Origin: an uncultured Aquimarina sp. | GTDB taxonomy: Bacteria > Bacteroidota > Bacteroidia > Flavobacteriales > Flavobacteriaceae | DNA length: 64,000 nucleotides | Reading direction: 5' to 3' | Assembly: GCF_947492405.1 (NCBI RefSeq) | Contig: NZ_CANLMP010000010.1 | Location: 62,001-126,000 of the forward strand | In this document: positions 25,996 to 33,839 of the stretch, one piece after another | Layout: each line of letters begins with the position of its first letter | How positions within the stretch are numbered: the stretch's first letter is position 1 | Position numbers and translations under genes: made by a program | Notes under the pieces: generated by a model | Databases searched by the model: none | Told to the model about the DNA's origin: nothing | Seen by the model: only the letters and a program-made list of their open reading frames with translations

Positions 25996-26733
25996 ATGGA
26001 AAGGACTCAGGAGTTATTTGAAAAAATAGAAGGGTATCTTACTCAGACATTATCCAAAGAAGAAGTGCTTGCTTTTGAAAAAGAAATGGCTGAAGATTCT
26101 GAACTTAAACGTGAACTAGAAAAGCAACGAGAGCTACATAAAGTGTTGAGTGATAAGGATACACTTGATTTTAAAGAGAAATTACAAAAAATCAGTGCAG
26201 AAATAAAAAAAGAACAATCTAGAAGTAATACCTATTTTTCATATTGGAAAATCGCAGCCTCTATTATTATTATACTCGGAGTAGGAACACTGTTATGGAA
26301 TAACTTGAACAAGACAAATAATTTTTCGGATTTGTATGCTTCTTATTATAAACCATATCCGGTAGAGGATGTTACGAGAGGAGATACCACAAACGAATGG
26401 GAGGAAATCGTTAAAAATTATTCTGAAGGTAATTATGATTCGGTAATCTCTAAACTTGAGAAAACTAATTCTTTTATTACATCAGAACGGATTAGGTTGT
26501 ATCTAGGCAATAGTTATCTTAATACAGGAAAAGAACGCGAAGCATTACTACAGTTTGAAATGATAAGTGATGCAAGTAGATATCGTGAAACTGCGAATTG
26601 GTATCGTGCACTTACACATCTTAAGTTAGGAGAGACCAACAAATCTTTAGAGATCCTAAAAGAAATCATTAATTATAATGGAATCTACAAAGAAAAAGCA
26701 ATGCAACTGAAAGCTGAGTTGAGTGAGTTATAA
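25996..26733 (+). CDS. membrane-anchored TPR protein, putative anti-sigma factor
   Basis: A 245-residue protein. The N-terminal 75 residues are soluble and helical (LFEKIEGYLTQTLSKEEVLA, FEKEMAEDSELKREL), the layout of cytoplasmic anti-sigma domains. One transmembrane helix follows (KIAASIIIILGVGTLLW), then a C-terminal part with TPR-like helices (RIRLYLGNSYLNTGKEREAL, NWYRALTHLKLGETNKSLEI) that would lie in the periplasm. Position directly behind an ECF sigma gene supports an anti-sigma role. The periplasmic TPRs could contact the TPRs of the divergent CHAT protein. I do not recognise a named anti-sigma family. Confidence 0.7.
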   Translation: MERTQELFEKIEGYLTQTLSKEEVLAFEKEMAEDSELKRELEKQRELHKVLSDKDTLDFKEKLQKISAEIKKEQSRSNTYFSYWKIAASIIIILGVGTLLWNNLNKTNNFSDLYASYYKPYPVEDVTRGDTTNEWEEIVKNYSEGNYDSVISKLEKTNSFITSERIRLYLGNSYLNTGKEREALLQFEMISDASRYRETANWYRALTHLKLGETNKSLEILKEIINYNGIYKEKAMQLKAELSEL

Positions 26734-26793
26734 AAAGACTAGGTTGATAAAACGATTTCTCAGTTATTCATAGTGCTATATAATCCATATTTT

Positions 26794-26801
26794 TATCTTT
26801 G
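26794..26801 (+). promoter_or_regulatory. Bacteroidota -7 promoter element of tyrS
   Basis: TATCTTTG matches TAnnTTTG and lies 25 bases before the tyrS ATG. Confidence 0.5.
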
Positions 26802-26826
26802 CCGCGTCTAATTGAATTATATTATA

Positions 26827-28122
26827 ATGGCTGTAAACTTTATAGAAGAACTACGCTGGAGAGGGATGTTGCACGATGCTATGCCTGGTACAGAAGAATA
26901 CCTGATGGAACAAATGAGAGCGGCATATGTAGGGTTTGATCCTACTGCAGATTCTTTACACATAGGAAATCTAGTACCTATCATGTTGTTAGCACATTAT
27001 CAGAGAGCTGGTCATAAACCTTTTGCATTAGTCGGTGGTGCCACTGGAATGATTGGAGATCCTTCTGGTAAATCAGCAGAACGAAATCTTCTAGACGAAA
27101 AAACTTTACGACACAACCAGGATGCTATAAAATCACAGTTAGCGCAGTTTTTAGATTTTGAGAGTGATGCTGCTAACGCTGCCGTATTAGTTAATAACTA
27201 TGATTGGATGAAAGATTTTTCATTTCTTGATTTTATTAGAGATGTAGGTAAGCATATTACAGTAAATTATATGATGGCAAAGGATTCTGTAAAAAACAGA
27301 ATTTCTTCGGAGTCTTCTGACGGAATGTCTTTTACTGAGTTTACATATCAATTGGTACAAGGATATGATTTCTTGCATTTATACAAAGAACACGAATGCA
27401 CGCTACAAATGGGCGGTAGCGATCAATGGGGTAACATCACTACAGGTACGGAGTTAATAAGACGTATCGGTGGAGGAAAAGGATATGCATTAACCTGTCC
27501 GTTAATTACTAAGTCTGATGGGTCTAAATTTGGTAAATCTGAAGGAGGAAATGTATGGCTAGATGCTAAAAGAACATCGCCATATAAGTTTTATCAGTAC
27601 TGGTTAAATACAAGTGATGAGGATGCTGAGAAGTATATTAAGATTTTTACTTTTTTGACCAAAGAAGAAATCGAAAGCTTAGTTACTACGCATGCTGAAG
27701 CTCCACATCAGAGAATTCTTCAGAAAAAATTAGCAGAAGAAATTACCATTATGGTACATTCTCAGCAGGATTTGGATAATGCGATCAAAGCATCTAATAT
27801 ATTATTTGGAAAATCTACCTCTGAAGACTTGAAAGGATTAGACGAGGCTACATTTCTGGATATTTTTGAAGGAGTTCCTCAAACTGAAGTTTCTAAAGAT
27901 TCGATTAATGTTGGATTAGATATTATTGGAGCATTAGCAGAACATACAGGATTCTTGAAGTCTAATGGAGAAGCAAGAAGAGCTCTTAAGGAGAATTCTA
28001 TCTCTGTAAATAAAGAAAAGATAAAAGAAGGCTATATTATTACTTCTAATGATTTGATTAATGATCAATTTGTTTTACTTCAAAGAGGAAAGAAAAACTA
28101 TTTTGTAATTAGAGTCGTATAA
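26827..28122 (+). CDS. tyrS: tyrosyl-tRNA synthetase
   Basis: A class I synthetase of the bacterial TyrRS type, 431 residues. It shows YVGFDPTADSLHIGNL with the HIGH signature HIGN, GGATGMIGDPSGKSAERN, the tyrosine-binding QGYDFLHLY, GGSDQWGNITTG and the KMSKS-like KFGKSEGGNVWLD. The C-terminal S4 RNA-binding domain is present (GFLKSNGEARRALKENSISV). I chose the ATG at 26827 (MAVNFIEELRWRGML), which matches the usual N-terminus; upstream in-frame TTG is less likely and would lie very close to the promoter. Monocistronic with its own terminator. Confidence 0.97.
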   Translation: MAVNFIEELRWRGMLHDAMPGTEEYLMEQMRAAYVGFDPTADSLHIGNLVPIMLLAHYQRAGHKPFALVGGATGMIGDPSGKSAERNLLDEKTLRHNQDAIKSQLAQFLDFESDAANAAVLVNNYDWMKDFSFLDFIRDVGKHITVNYMMAKDSVKNRISSESSDGMSFTEFTYQLVQGYDFLHLYKEHECTLQMGGSDQWGNITTGTELIRRIGGGKGYALTCPLITKSDGSKFGKSEGGNVWLDAKRTSPYKFYQYWLNTSDEDAEKYIKIFTFLTKEEIESLVTTHAEAPHQRILQKKLAEEITIMVHSQQDLDNAIKASNILFGKSTSEDLKGLDEATFLDIFEGVPQTEVSKDSINVGLDIIGALAEHTGFLKSNGEARRALKENSISVNKEKIKEGYIITSNDLINDQFVLLQRGKKNYFVIRVV

Positions 28123-28148
28123 TGTATTCTAATATTTAACAATACTGT

Positions 28149-28187
28149 AAAAGGCGTATACATTAAGAAAGTGTATACGCCTTTTTC
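28149..28187. terminator. intrinsic terminator of tyrS
   Basis: A perfect 14-bp stem (28149-28162 and 28172-28185) with a 9-base loop, ending in T-rich DNA. It lies between tyrS and the convergent protease gene and could serve both. Confidence 0.9.
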
Positions 28188-28210
28188 TATACTATGAGGC
28201 GAAATTGAAA

Positions 28211-29062
28211 TTAGTTATAAATTTTATTGACAGCTCTCACATCTCTAGTACTTAGTCCATTTCTTTGGACATTAAATGTGCTTCCGTTTTTTCTGGTAAT
28301 TGTAGGTCTTCCATTTTTAGAGAAAAAGAATGATCCATACATCATTACTGATCCCAAATCAAAATTAGTAGTTCTAACATTAGAAGCTGATTCTTTTCTA
28401 AAATTACCTTCTCTTCCGGGGATGATATTCTGAAAATTGATGGTAACATTTCGATCTCGTCTTGGATGAGACTGCTCGTGGAACATACCCACTGCATGAC
28501 CAATTTCATGAATAGTATTACCTGTGGTACAGCCGCTGGCAAGAGATATAATTTGGCGACCGCCTATTTTACCAATATAAGAATAACATCCTCCATCATC
28601 TGTAAAATACACATAATTACGTTGGTTCGTTCTCCTAACAAAACGAACTTTAGTTTTGTTTTTCCAATGATTCATTGCATTGGTTACACGACTTTTATTG
28701 GGTAGACGACTATCTATTACATAAGGAACAACATAAGTGTTTCCAGATTTTGGCCATCTTCTAGAAGGATTATTAAGAATGGTTCCTTTTTCAATAGTAT
28801 TGGTTTCTTCTACTTGTTCTGGAGACAAGATCATATCACCCAAAACTAAATTACCATCCACTTCACTAAACTCTGTTTCAGTACCAAAGAAAGGTTTAAT
28901 AACTAAAGACTCATTTGAAGTTAATGGGTACTTTTCTGATGAGGTATCAGATTTTGACAAATCTTGTATCACTTCTTCTGATACAGAATCGTTTTGGCAA
29001 TTTATAAATAACATTGCAGATACTCCTAAAGCAGTTACGCTTAAAAACTTGTTGATTTTCAT
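28211..29062 (-). CDS. astacin-like (M12A) zinc metalloprotease, lipoprotein
   Basis: A 283-residue secreted protease. The start MKINKFLSVTALGVSAMLFINCQND is a lipoprotein signal (lipobox FINC). A pro-region of about 75 residues precedes the catalytic domain, which has NHWKNKTKVRFVRR, GCYSYIGKIGGRQIISLASG and the extended zinc motif HEIGHAVGMFHEQSHPRRDR (from His185). The Met-turn SVMMYGS lies downstream. This is the full astacin signature, as in flavastacin. No sorting tail or extra domain is present. Predicted cell-surface or periplasmic peptidase. It is a single gene. Confidence 0.93.
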   Translation of the reverse strand: MKINKFLSVTALGVSAMLFINCQNDSVSEEVIQDLSKSDTSSEKYPLTSNESLVIKPFFGTETEFSEVDGNLVLGDMILSPEQVEETNTIEKGTILNNPSRRWPKSGNTYVVPYVIDSRLPNKSRVTNAMNHWKNKTKVRFVRRTNQRNYVYFTDDGGCYSYIGKIGGRQIISLASGCTTGNTIHEIGHAVGMFHEQSHPRRDRNVTINFQNIIPGREGNFRKESASNVRTTNFDLGSVMMYGSFFFSKNGRPTITRKNGSTFNVQRNGLSTRDVRAVNKIYN

Positions 29063-29179
29063 TGTGTTAAAATTTAAGTTGGATACCTATAACGAGTAAT
29101 TCGCACTTAATATTTTAAACCTACAGTGTATTTAATAATGGTATTTTATCAGATTGTAATACTATGATAACCTAAAAAA

Positions 29180-29216
29180 ACAAAGCCTGCGAGAATCTCT
29201 TCTTAGCAGGCTTTGT
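29180..29216 (-). terminator. terminator of YHS gene copy A
   Basis: The 11-bp stem ACAAAGCCTGC/GCAGGCTTTGT (29180-29190 and 29206-29216) is followed on the minus strand by a T-run (complement of the A-run 29174-29180). It is homologous to the hairpin behind copy B. Confidence 0.75.
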
Positions 29217-29277
29217 CAACTAACCAATCAATTATTGAAAAAAACTTAGCATTCTATATGTGTATCGATAATATCGA

Positions 29278-29727
29278 TTATTTTTTTGTTTTTATTTTTT
29301 GCCAATTTATATCAGCTTTATTCTTTAAATCTTCAGCACCTTCTTTATTCCATTTGGTTAAGGTGTTAATTCCCCAGGAATTATAGAATAAATACAGTTT
29401 TCCATCTCTTATTTCATATGTTTCCGGATCAATATCCACTTTTTCCGCATTTGCTCCTATTGCATAGGCACAGTAACCTCCATATTGTGGAACAAATTTT
29501 TCTGGGTTGTTTTTAAACTTTTCCAGATTTTCCTGACTTGCAAACTTGTATTTTGCGTTGTCATGAATAGTAATAAACTTACTATCTCCTTTTATCGCTT
29601 TATTATTAAAATACTCCGTAACATCATATCCTTCTGCAACAAATCCTTTTTTAACATTATAGTCAATCTGTTGCGCTGTTACATTGGTAATTAATCCTAA
29701 AAACAGTATGACAATGAACTTTTTCAT
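29278..29727 (-). CDS. YHS domain-containing exported protein, copy A
   Basis: A 149-residue protein with a signal peptide (MKKFIVILFLGLITNVTAQQ) and a YHS domain: GYDVTEYFNNKAIKGDSKFI, then HDNAKYKFASQENLEKFKNN, then EKFVPQYGGYCAYAIGANAE. YHS domains are short, probably metal-related modules; the biochemical role here is unknown. A paralogue of 148 residues with the same layout lies 271 bases upstream on the same strand. The C-terminus reads KWNKEGAEDLKNKADINWQK. Copy A shares a terminator and 3-prime sequence with copy B, so the whole unit was duplicated. Confidence 0.85.
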   Translation of the reverse strand: MKKFIVILFLGLITNVTAQQIDYNVKKGFVAEGYDVTEYFNNKAIKGDSKFITIHDNAKYKFASQENLEKFKNNPEKFVPQYGGYCAYAIGANAEKVDIDPETYEIRDGKLYLFYNSWGINTLTKWNKEGAEDLKNKADINWQKIKTKK

Positions 29728-29902
29728 TTTGTGTAATTGTGTTTTTTTGTTGTTACATCTATTCAGTCGTGAAAAAATCAGAACATTACAACTTTAACAT
29801 AATTATAAGTTTTTAGAAGATATAGAGATCTAACATTCTTTTAATCTAAAAAATTACTTACTCCTATAAATACGATATCTAAAATCGAAAGTTGCAAAAA
29901 AA

Positions 29903-29937
29903 TAAAGTCTGCCAGAATTTATTCTCTGCAGACTTTA
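29903..29937 (-). terminator. terminator of YHS gene copy B
   Basis: The 10-bp stem TAAAGTCTGC/GCAGACTTTA (29903-29912 and 29928-29937) precedes a T-run on the minus strand. The flank AATCAATTATTGAAAAAAAC is also found behind copy A. Confidence 0.75.
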
Positions 29938-29998
29938 CTAATCAATTATTGAAAAAAACGTAATCTTATATATGATTAAGATTAAGTGATATGTTTTA

Positions 29999-30445
29999 TT
30001 ATTTTGTTTTTATTTTTTCCCAGTTTGCATCCGCCTTTGGTTTTAGTTTCTCTGCTCCTTCGGCTTTCCATTTTTTATGTGTATTAGTGCCCCAAGAATT
30101 GTAAAACAAGTACAGCTTACCATTATTAATTTCATATGTTTCAGGATCGATGTCAACTTTATCTGCCTTAGTAGCCAGTGCATAAGAGCAATATCCTCCA
30201 TATTTGGGCACAAATTTTTCTGGGTTGCTTTTAAATTTTTCTAGATTTGCTTGACTTGCGAATTTGTATTTTACATTATCATGAGTGGCGACAAAAGCAC
30301 TTTTTCCTTCTACGGCCTTGTTATTGAAATATTCAGTAACATCATATCCTTCTGCAATATATCCATCATCCGTGTTGTAATCTATTTGTTGTGCATTTAG
30401 TACTATTGTAAATATAAGTAACAGTGTTGTTATTAATTTTTTCAT
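29999..30445 (-). CDS. YHS domain-containing exported protein, copy B
   Basis: A 148-residue paralogue of copy A: signal peptide MKKLITTLLLIFTIVLNAQQ, then GYDVTEYFNNKAVEGKSAFV, HDNVKYKFASQANLEKFKSN, PEKFVPKYGGYCSYALATKA and KPKADANWEKIKTK. The two proteins align without gaps over nearly all of their length. Each gene has its own terminator, so they are probably transcribed separately. The duplication looks fairly recent, but silent sites have diverged. Function unknown. Confidence 0.85.
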   Translation of the reverse strand: MKKLITTLLLIFTIVLNAQQIDYNTDDGYIAEGYDVTEYFNNKAVEGKSAFVATHDNVKYKFASQANLEKFKSNPEKFVPKYGGYCSYALATKADKVDIDPETYEINNGKLYLFYNSWGTNTHKKWKAEGAEKLKPKADANWEKIKTK

Positions 30446-30544
30446 TGTTGTGATTATTTATTGTGGTTATGGGCAATTAGATCGTAAAAAGAAGAGAACC
30501 TTACGAAATTGATAAAATAAGAGGTGATAATTGTAAAAGAAAGA

Positions 30545-31525
30545 TTATAATGCCATTAAATTACATCCTCTAATATCACTATGATCAAATCTGCCAAGAA
30601 TTTCGAAACTACCGTTATCATGGGTTTTGCCAAGGTCTTGAGTAGCAATAAATGAACAGGAATTTATGTTAGCGAGGTCAATAATATTGATACCTCCCGT
30701 TTTATAAGCTGGTAGCTGGGTTAAGGCATCTTCGGTATCACGAGTTGATATTTTCATCCAGGGCGGGCAGTAAAAAATCCCATCACCTTTAGAATACGCT
30801 TGAGATAATAATTCAGTCATGCCATATTCACTATGAATTTTGGAGACGCCAAAACCCTTTTTAAGAATTTCGTGTAGTTGTCCTCGTATCATTTCTTTTC
30901 TCCTGCCTTTCATTCCTCCGGTTTCCATGATGATCGTTTGATCATTTAGTTGAATATCATGGTTTTCGACAAGATCCAATAATGCAAAAGAAACTCCTAT
31001 AAGCAATACTTTTTTACCTTGTTGAGCTAGTTGTTTTAACATTGTGACCAACTTATCAGTTTGGTTGAGATAAAATCCGCTTTTTGGTTGCTGACTTTCT
31101 TTAATCAGTTTATCTGCCATATAAACTAATGAAGAACCTTCACGTTCTAAATAAGATGGTAAAAGAGCTAAAATTGTATAATCTCTTACCTCTCCATAAA
31201 AATGCTGAAAACCTTTTCTGAAACTACTTTCATAAATATTTAAGTTAGTTACATAATGTTTACTAGTGATGCTCCCTGTAGTTCCGCTGCTGGTAAAGAT
31301 TTGCTGAATGTTGGATGGAGAACTAACGATTTTTTCTTGTTTGAAAAATTCAATGGGTAAAAATGGAATATCAGAGCTATTCTTTACAGAACTTTTAGTA
31401 ATTCCCAAAAGGTTACAAAATCGCTGGTATACTGTACAATTAACATATTGATGCTGAAAAACTCTCAATGCGGCTTTTTCAAAATCTTGATCATTTTGAA
31501 TTGTAAAAATAGTCTCAGCCAGCAT
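30545..31525 (-). CDS. LuxE/PaaK-like acyl-protein synthetase
   Basis: A 326-residue protein of the LuxE acyl-protein synthetase family, related to acyl-activating (ANL) enzymes. Features are SSDIPFLPIEFFKQEKIVSS, the nucleotide-binding loop IFTSSGTTGSITSKHYV, IHSEYGMTELLSQAYS, and the C-terminal part with FEILGRFDHSDIRGCNLM. I chose the ATG at 31525 (MLAETIFTIQNDQDFEKAAL). A longer frame to 31573 would run into the terminator of the upstream gene (31565-31596). It would activate a carboxylic acid with ATP; the acid is unknown. No luciferase genes are present, so a light-emission role is not implied. Confidence 0.82.
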   Translation of the reverse strand: MLAETIFTIQNDQDFEKAALRVFQHQYVNCTVYQRFCNLLGITKSSVKNSSDIPFLPIEFFKQEKIVSSPSNIQQIFTSSGTTGSITSKHYVTNLNIYESSFRKGFQHFYGEVRDYTILALLPSYLEREGSSLVYMADKLIKESQQPKSGFYLNQTDKLVTMLKQLAQQGKKVLLIGVSFALLDLVENHDIQLNDQTIIMETGGMKGRRKEMIRGQLHEILKKGFGVSKIHSEYGMTELLSQAYSKGDGIFYCPPWMKISTRDTEDALTQLPAYKTGGINIIDLANINSCSFIATQDLGKTHDNGSFEILGRFDHSDIRGCNLMAL

Positions 31526-31564
31526 AGGAGTCGATAAGGTATTTTTGTTTAGAACAAAGGTATA

Positions 31565-31596
31565 AAAAAACACTCTGTATGAATAGAGTGTTTTTT
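31565..31596. terminator. intrinsic terminator between mini T9SS gene and LuxE-like gene
   Basis: A perfect 12-bp stem AAAAAACACTCT/AGAGTGTTTTTT (31565-31576 and 31585-31596) with an 8-base loop. On the minus strand it follows the T9SS-tail gene and precedes the LuxE-like start at 31525. Confidence 0.85.
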
Positions 31597-31676
31597 ATAT
31601 AATATTTTGATTTTTGGTTAGATTCGGAATAGTATATTCTAATGTCCGAGATAAAAATATATAATTCACTAAAATG

Positions 31677-32006
31677 CTATTGTCTTACCAGTTTTTGTAC
31701 TTGTGTGATATTACCAATTTTCATTCTAAGTACATATACTCCTGGCGATAGTGCAGAAATATTTAATTTCTCCGTAGTAATAACCTTGTATAATACTGTT
31801 TTACCCAATACGTTAAAAACCCTACAGGTGATTGACTTTCCAGATTTAGATGTCACATTAAGAATATCACCAGAGACAGGATTAGGAAATATTTGGATCT
31901 CTTCTTTTTGGTCGGTAGTATTAAAGGATGATTGAGCCTGTACTCCAGTAGAAAAGGAGAGGCTAAAAACACCAATAAATATGAGTAGTAAGTAGATTTT
32001 TTTCAT
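31677..32006 (-). CDS. mini protein: signal peptide plus T9SS type A sorting domain
   Basis: Only 109 residues. MKKIYLLLIFIGVFSLSFST...VQAQ is a signal peptide. After about ten linker residues (SSFNTTDQKEE) the rest is a type A Por secretion (T9SS) C-terminal domain: IQIFPNPVSGDILNVTSKSG, VFNVLGKTVLYKVI, and LSPGVYVLRMKIGNITQVQKLV. There is no cargo between them. Such stand-alone sorting domains exist in flavobacteria but have no known role. It has its own terminator. It might be a decoy, a surface anchor or a relic of a larger secreted protein. Confidence 0.85.
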   Translation of the reverse strand: MKKIYLLLIFIGVFSLSFSTGVQAQSSFNTTDQKEEIQIFPNPVSGDILNVTSKSGKSITCRVFNVLGKTVLYKVITTEKLNISALSPGVYVLRMKIGNITQVQKLVRQ

Positions 32007-32312
32007 AAAAAATTTATTTTGGGACTATAAAAGTACAATATTTTATTAATAATTGAGTTAGGGAGGTCATTTTTTAATGTTAAATCTCTATAAATAACTT
32101 AGTTTACTTTCATATGTACGGATTTACCATTAAGTAATTAAGGTTTGTTGTTTGTTTTGTAGTTTCATAAAAAAAACGGATATTTACACTATTATGAAGT
32201 TATAAAGAATTATGTACGTCTTTTTGGAAATATCGGTCTCGGTATTAGTAAGGTAGAGAAACTTCTCTAGCCTTTTCCAGCTATTTCTTTTTTTAAACGT
32301 AATTCTTTTTTT
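32007..32312. other. intergenic region upstream of the MATE gene
   Basis: 306 bases between divergent genes. A hairpin GG-TAGAGA/TCTCTA-CC followed by TTTT (about 32252-32276) lies in the leader of the MATE gene, 37 bases before its ATG, and could be an attenuator. I see no open reading frame or other repeat. Confidence 0.4.
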
Positions 32313-33719
32313 ATGACACAAAATAAACTTACCCTTTCTAAACTATTTTCTTATTTTAAAATAGCTGTTACAGGCAAAGAACAACAATTTACTTCTGGTA
32401 GTATTCGAAGAGCTGTATTTATGCTTGCAATTCCTATGATTTTCGAAATGATCATGGAATCTATTTTTGCATTAGTAGATATCTATTGGGTTTCCAGTCT
32501 TGGCGAAAATGCAATTGCAACGGTAGGGTTAACAGAATCTGTTATCACTTTAATTTATGCCATAGCAATTGGTCTCAGTATGGGAGTTACTGCTATTGTA
32601 GCTCGTAGAGTTGGTGAAAAGGATATCGAAGGAGCATCTCAGGCAGCAGTACAGGCTATCTTTTTAGGAACGCTGGTTGCTATAATCATTAGTGTAATCG
32701 GAATAACTTTTCCGAAAGAAATTTTAGCACTTATGGGAGGTGAACCCGATCTGATCGCCGATGGATATGGATATACGCAAGTTTTACTAGGAGGAAACAT
32801 TACTATTATGTTATTGTTTTTAATCAATGCCGTTTTCCGAGGGGCAGGTGATGCATCGGTAGCTATGAAAGTGTTGATTTTTTCTAACCTGTTAAATATC
32901 ATTTTGGATCCACTTTTTATTTTCGGTTTTGGACCTATTCCTGGTTTTGGAGTGCAAGGAGCTGCAATAGCGACTACTATAGGAAGGGGTAGTGCAGTAC
33001 TATTACAACTAGTAATTCTTTTATTCGGATGGAGTAAAATTAAAGTGACTTTTAAAGATATTGTACTTAGGTCTAAAGTGATGATTAATTTAATTAAGGT
33101 GTCTCTTGGAGGGATCGGCCAATTTATTATAGGAACATCCAGCTGGGTGTTTTTAATGAGAATTATGGCGGAATTTGGTAGTGAAGTTTTGGCGGGATAC
33201 ACTATTGCAATTAGAGTATTGATGTTTACACTTATGCCTTCATGGGGGATGAGTAATGCCGCTGCAACGCTAGTAGGTCAAAATCTGGGTGCAGGTAAAC
33301 CAGATCGGGCTGAGCAATCCGTTTGGAAAACAGGAAAGTACAATGCTTATTTTATGATATTTGTATCTATATTTTATTTGATCTTTGCCGAGGTTATTAT
33401 CAAAATATTTAGTGTAGAACCCCAAGTTGTAGAATATGGAGCGTTAAGTCTACGTGTAATTGCTGCTGGATATGTATTCTATGCATACGGTATGGTGGTG
33501 ATTCAATCATTTAATGGTGCCGGTGATACTAAAACACCAACTATTATTAACTTTTTCTGCTTCTGGGTATTTCAGCTTCCGTTTGCATATCTGGCTGCAA
33601 TTGTTTTCGATTGGGGAGCAATGGGTGTTTTTTTAGCAATTACTTTTGCCGAAATTTTAATAGCTGTAGTTGGAATTATATGGTTTAAAAAAGGTACTTG
33701 GAAATCAGTGAAGGTGTGA
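32313..33719 (+). CDS. MATE family efflux transporter
   Basis: A 468-residue transporter with about 12 transmembrane helices in two homologous halves. Half one starts AVFMLAIPMIFEMIMESIFA, then LVDIYWVSSLGENAIATVGL; half two includes SWVFLMRIMAEFGSEVLAGY and MSNAAATLVGQNLGAGKPDR. These are the MatE domain patterns of Na+- or H+-driven multidrug antiporters. The 30-residue N-terminal cytoplasmic extension is slightly longer than usual. Substrate unknown. It is a single gene with a strong terminator. Confidence 0.93.
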   Translation: MTQNKLTLSKLFSYFKIAVTGKEQQFTSGSIRRAVFMLAIPMIFEMIMESIFALVDIYWVSSLGENAIATVGLTESVITLIYAIAIGLSMGVTAIVARRVGEKDIEGASQAAVQAIFLGTLVAIIISVIGITFPKEILALMGGEPDLIADGYGYTQVLLGGNITIMLLFLINAVFRGAGDASVAMKVLIFSNLLNIILDPLFIFGFGPIPGFGVQGAAIATTIGRGSAVLLQLVILLFGWSKIKVTFKDIVLRSKVMINLIKVSLGGIGQFIIGTSSWVFLMRIMAEFGSEVLAGYTIAIRVLMFTLMPSWGMSNAAATLVGQNLGAGKPDRAEQSVWKTGKYNAYFMIFVSIFYLIFAEVIIKIFSVEPQVVEYGALSLRVIAAGYVFYAYGMVVIQSFNGAGDTKTPTIINFFCFWVFQLPFAYLAAIVFDWGAMGVFLAITFAEILIAVVGIIWFKKGTWKSVKV

Positions 33720-33772
33720 ATGAATTCATTAAAAAATTCTATTTATGAAAGTTTCTTATGGTTAAGTATAAA

Positions 33773-33803
33773 AAAACCGCTTCAATTTTTTGAAGCGGTT
33801 TTA
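33773..33803. terminator. intrinsic terminator of the MATE gene
   Basis: A perfect 13-bp stem AAAACCGCTTCAA/TTGAAGCGGTTTT (33773-33785 and 33790-33802) with a 4-base loop. It lies between MATE and the convergent lipoprotein gene and could serve both. Confidence 0.9.
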
Positions 33804-33839
33804 CTATATTATAATGAGATTTTTATCTCATAGCTATTA

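Noticed and set aside
30545..31525. Bioluminescence role for the LuxE-like gene
   Set aside because: No luxA, luxB, luxC or luxD genes are in the window, and LuxE-like acyl-activating enzymes are widespread in non-luminous bacteria.
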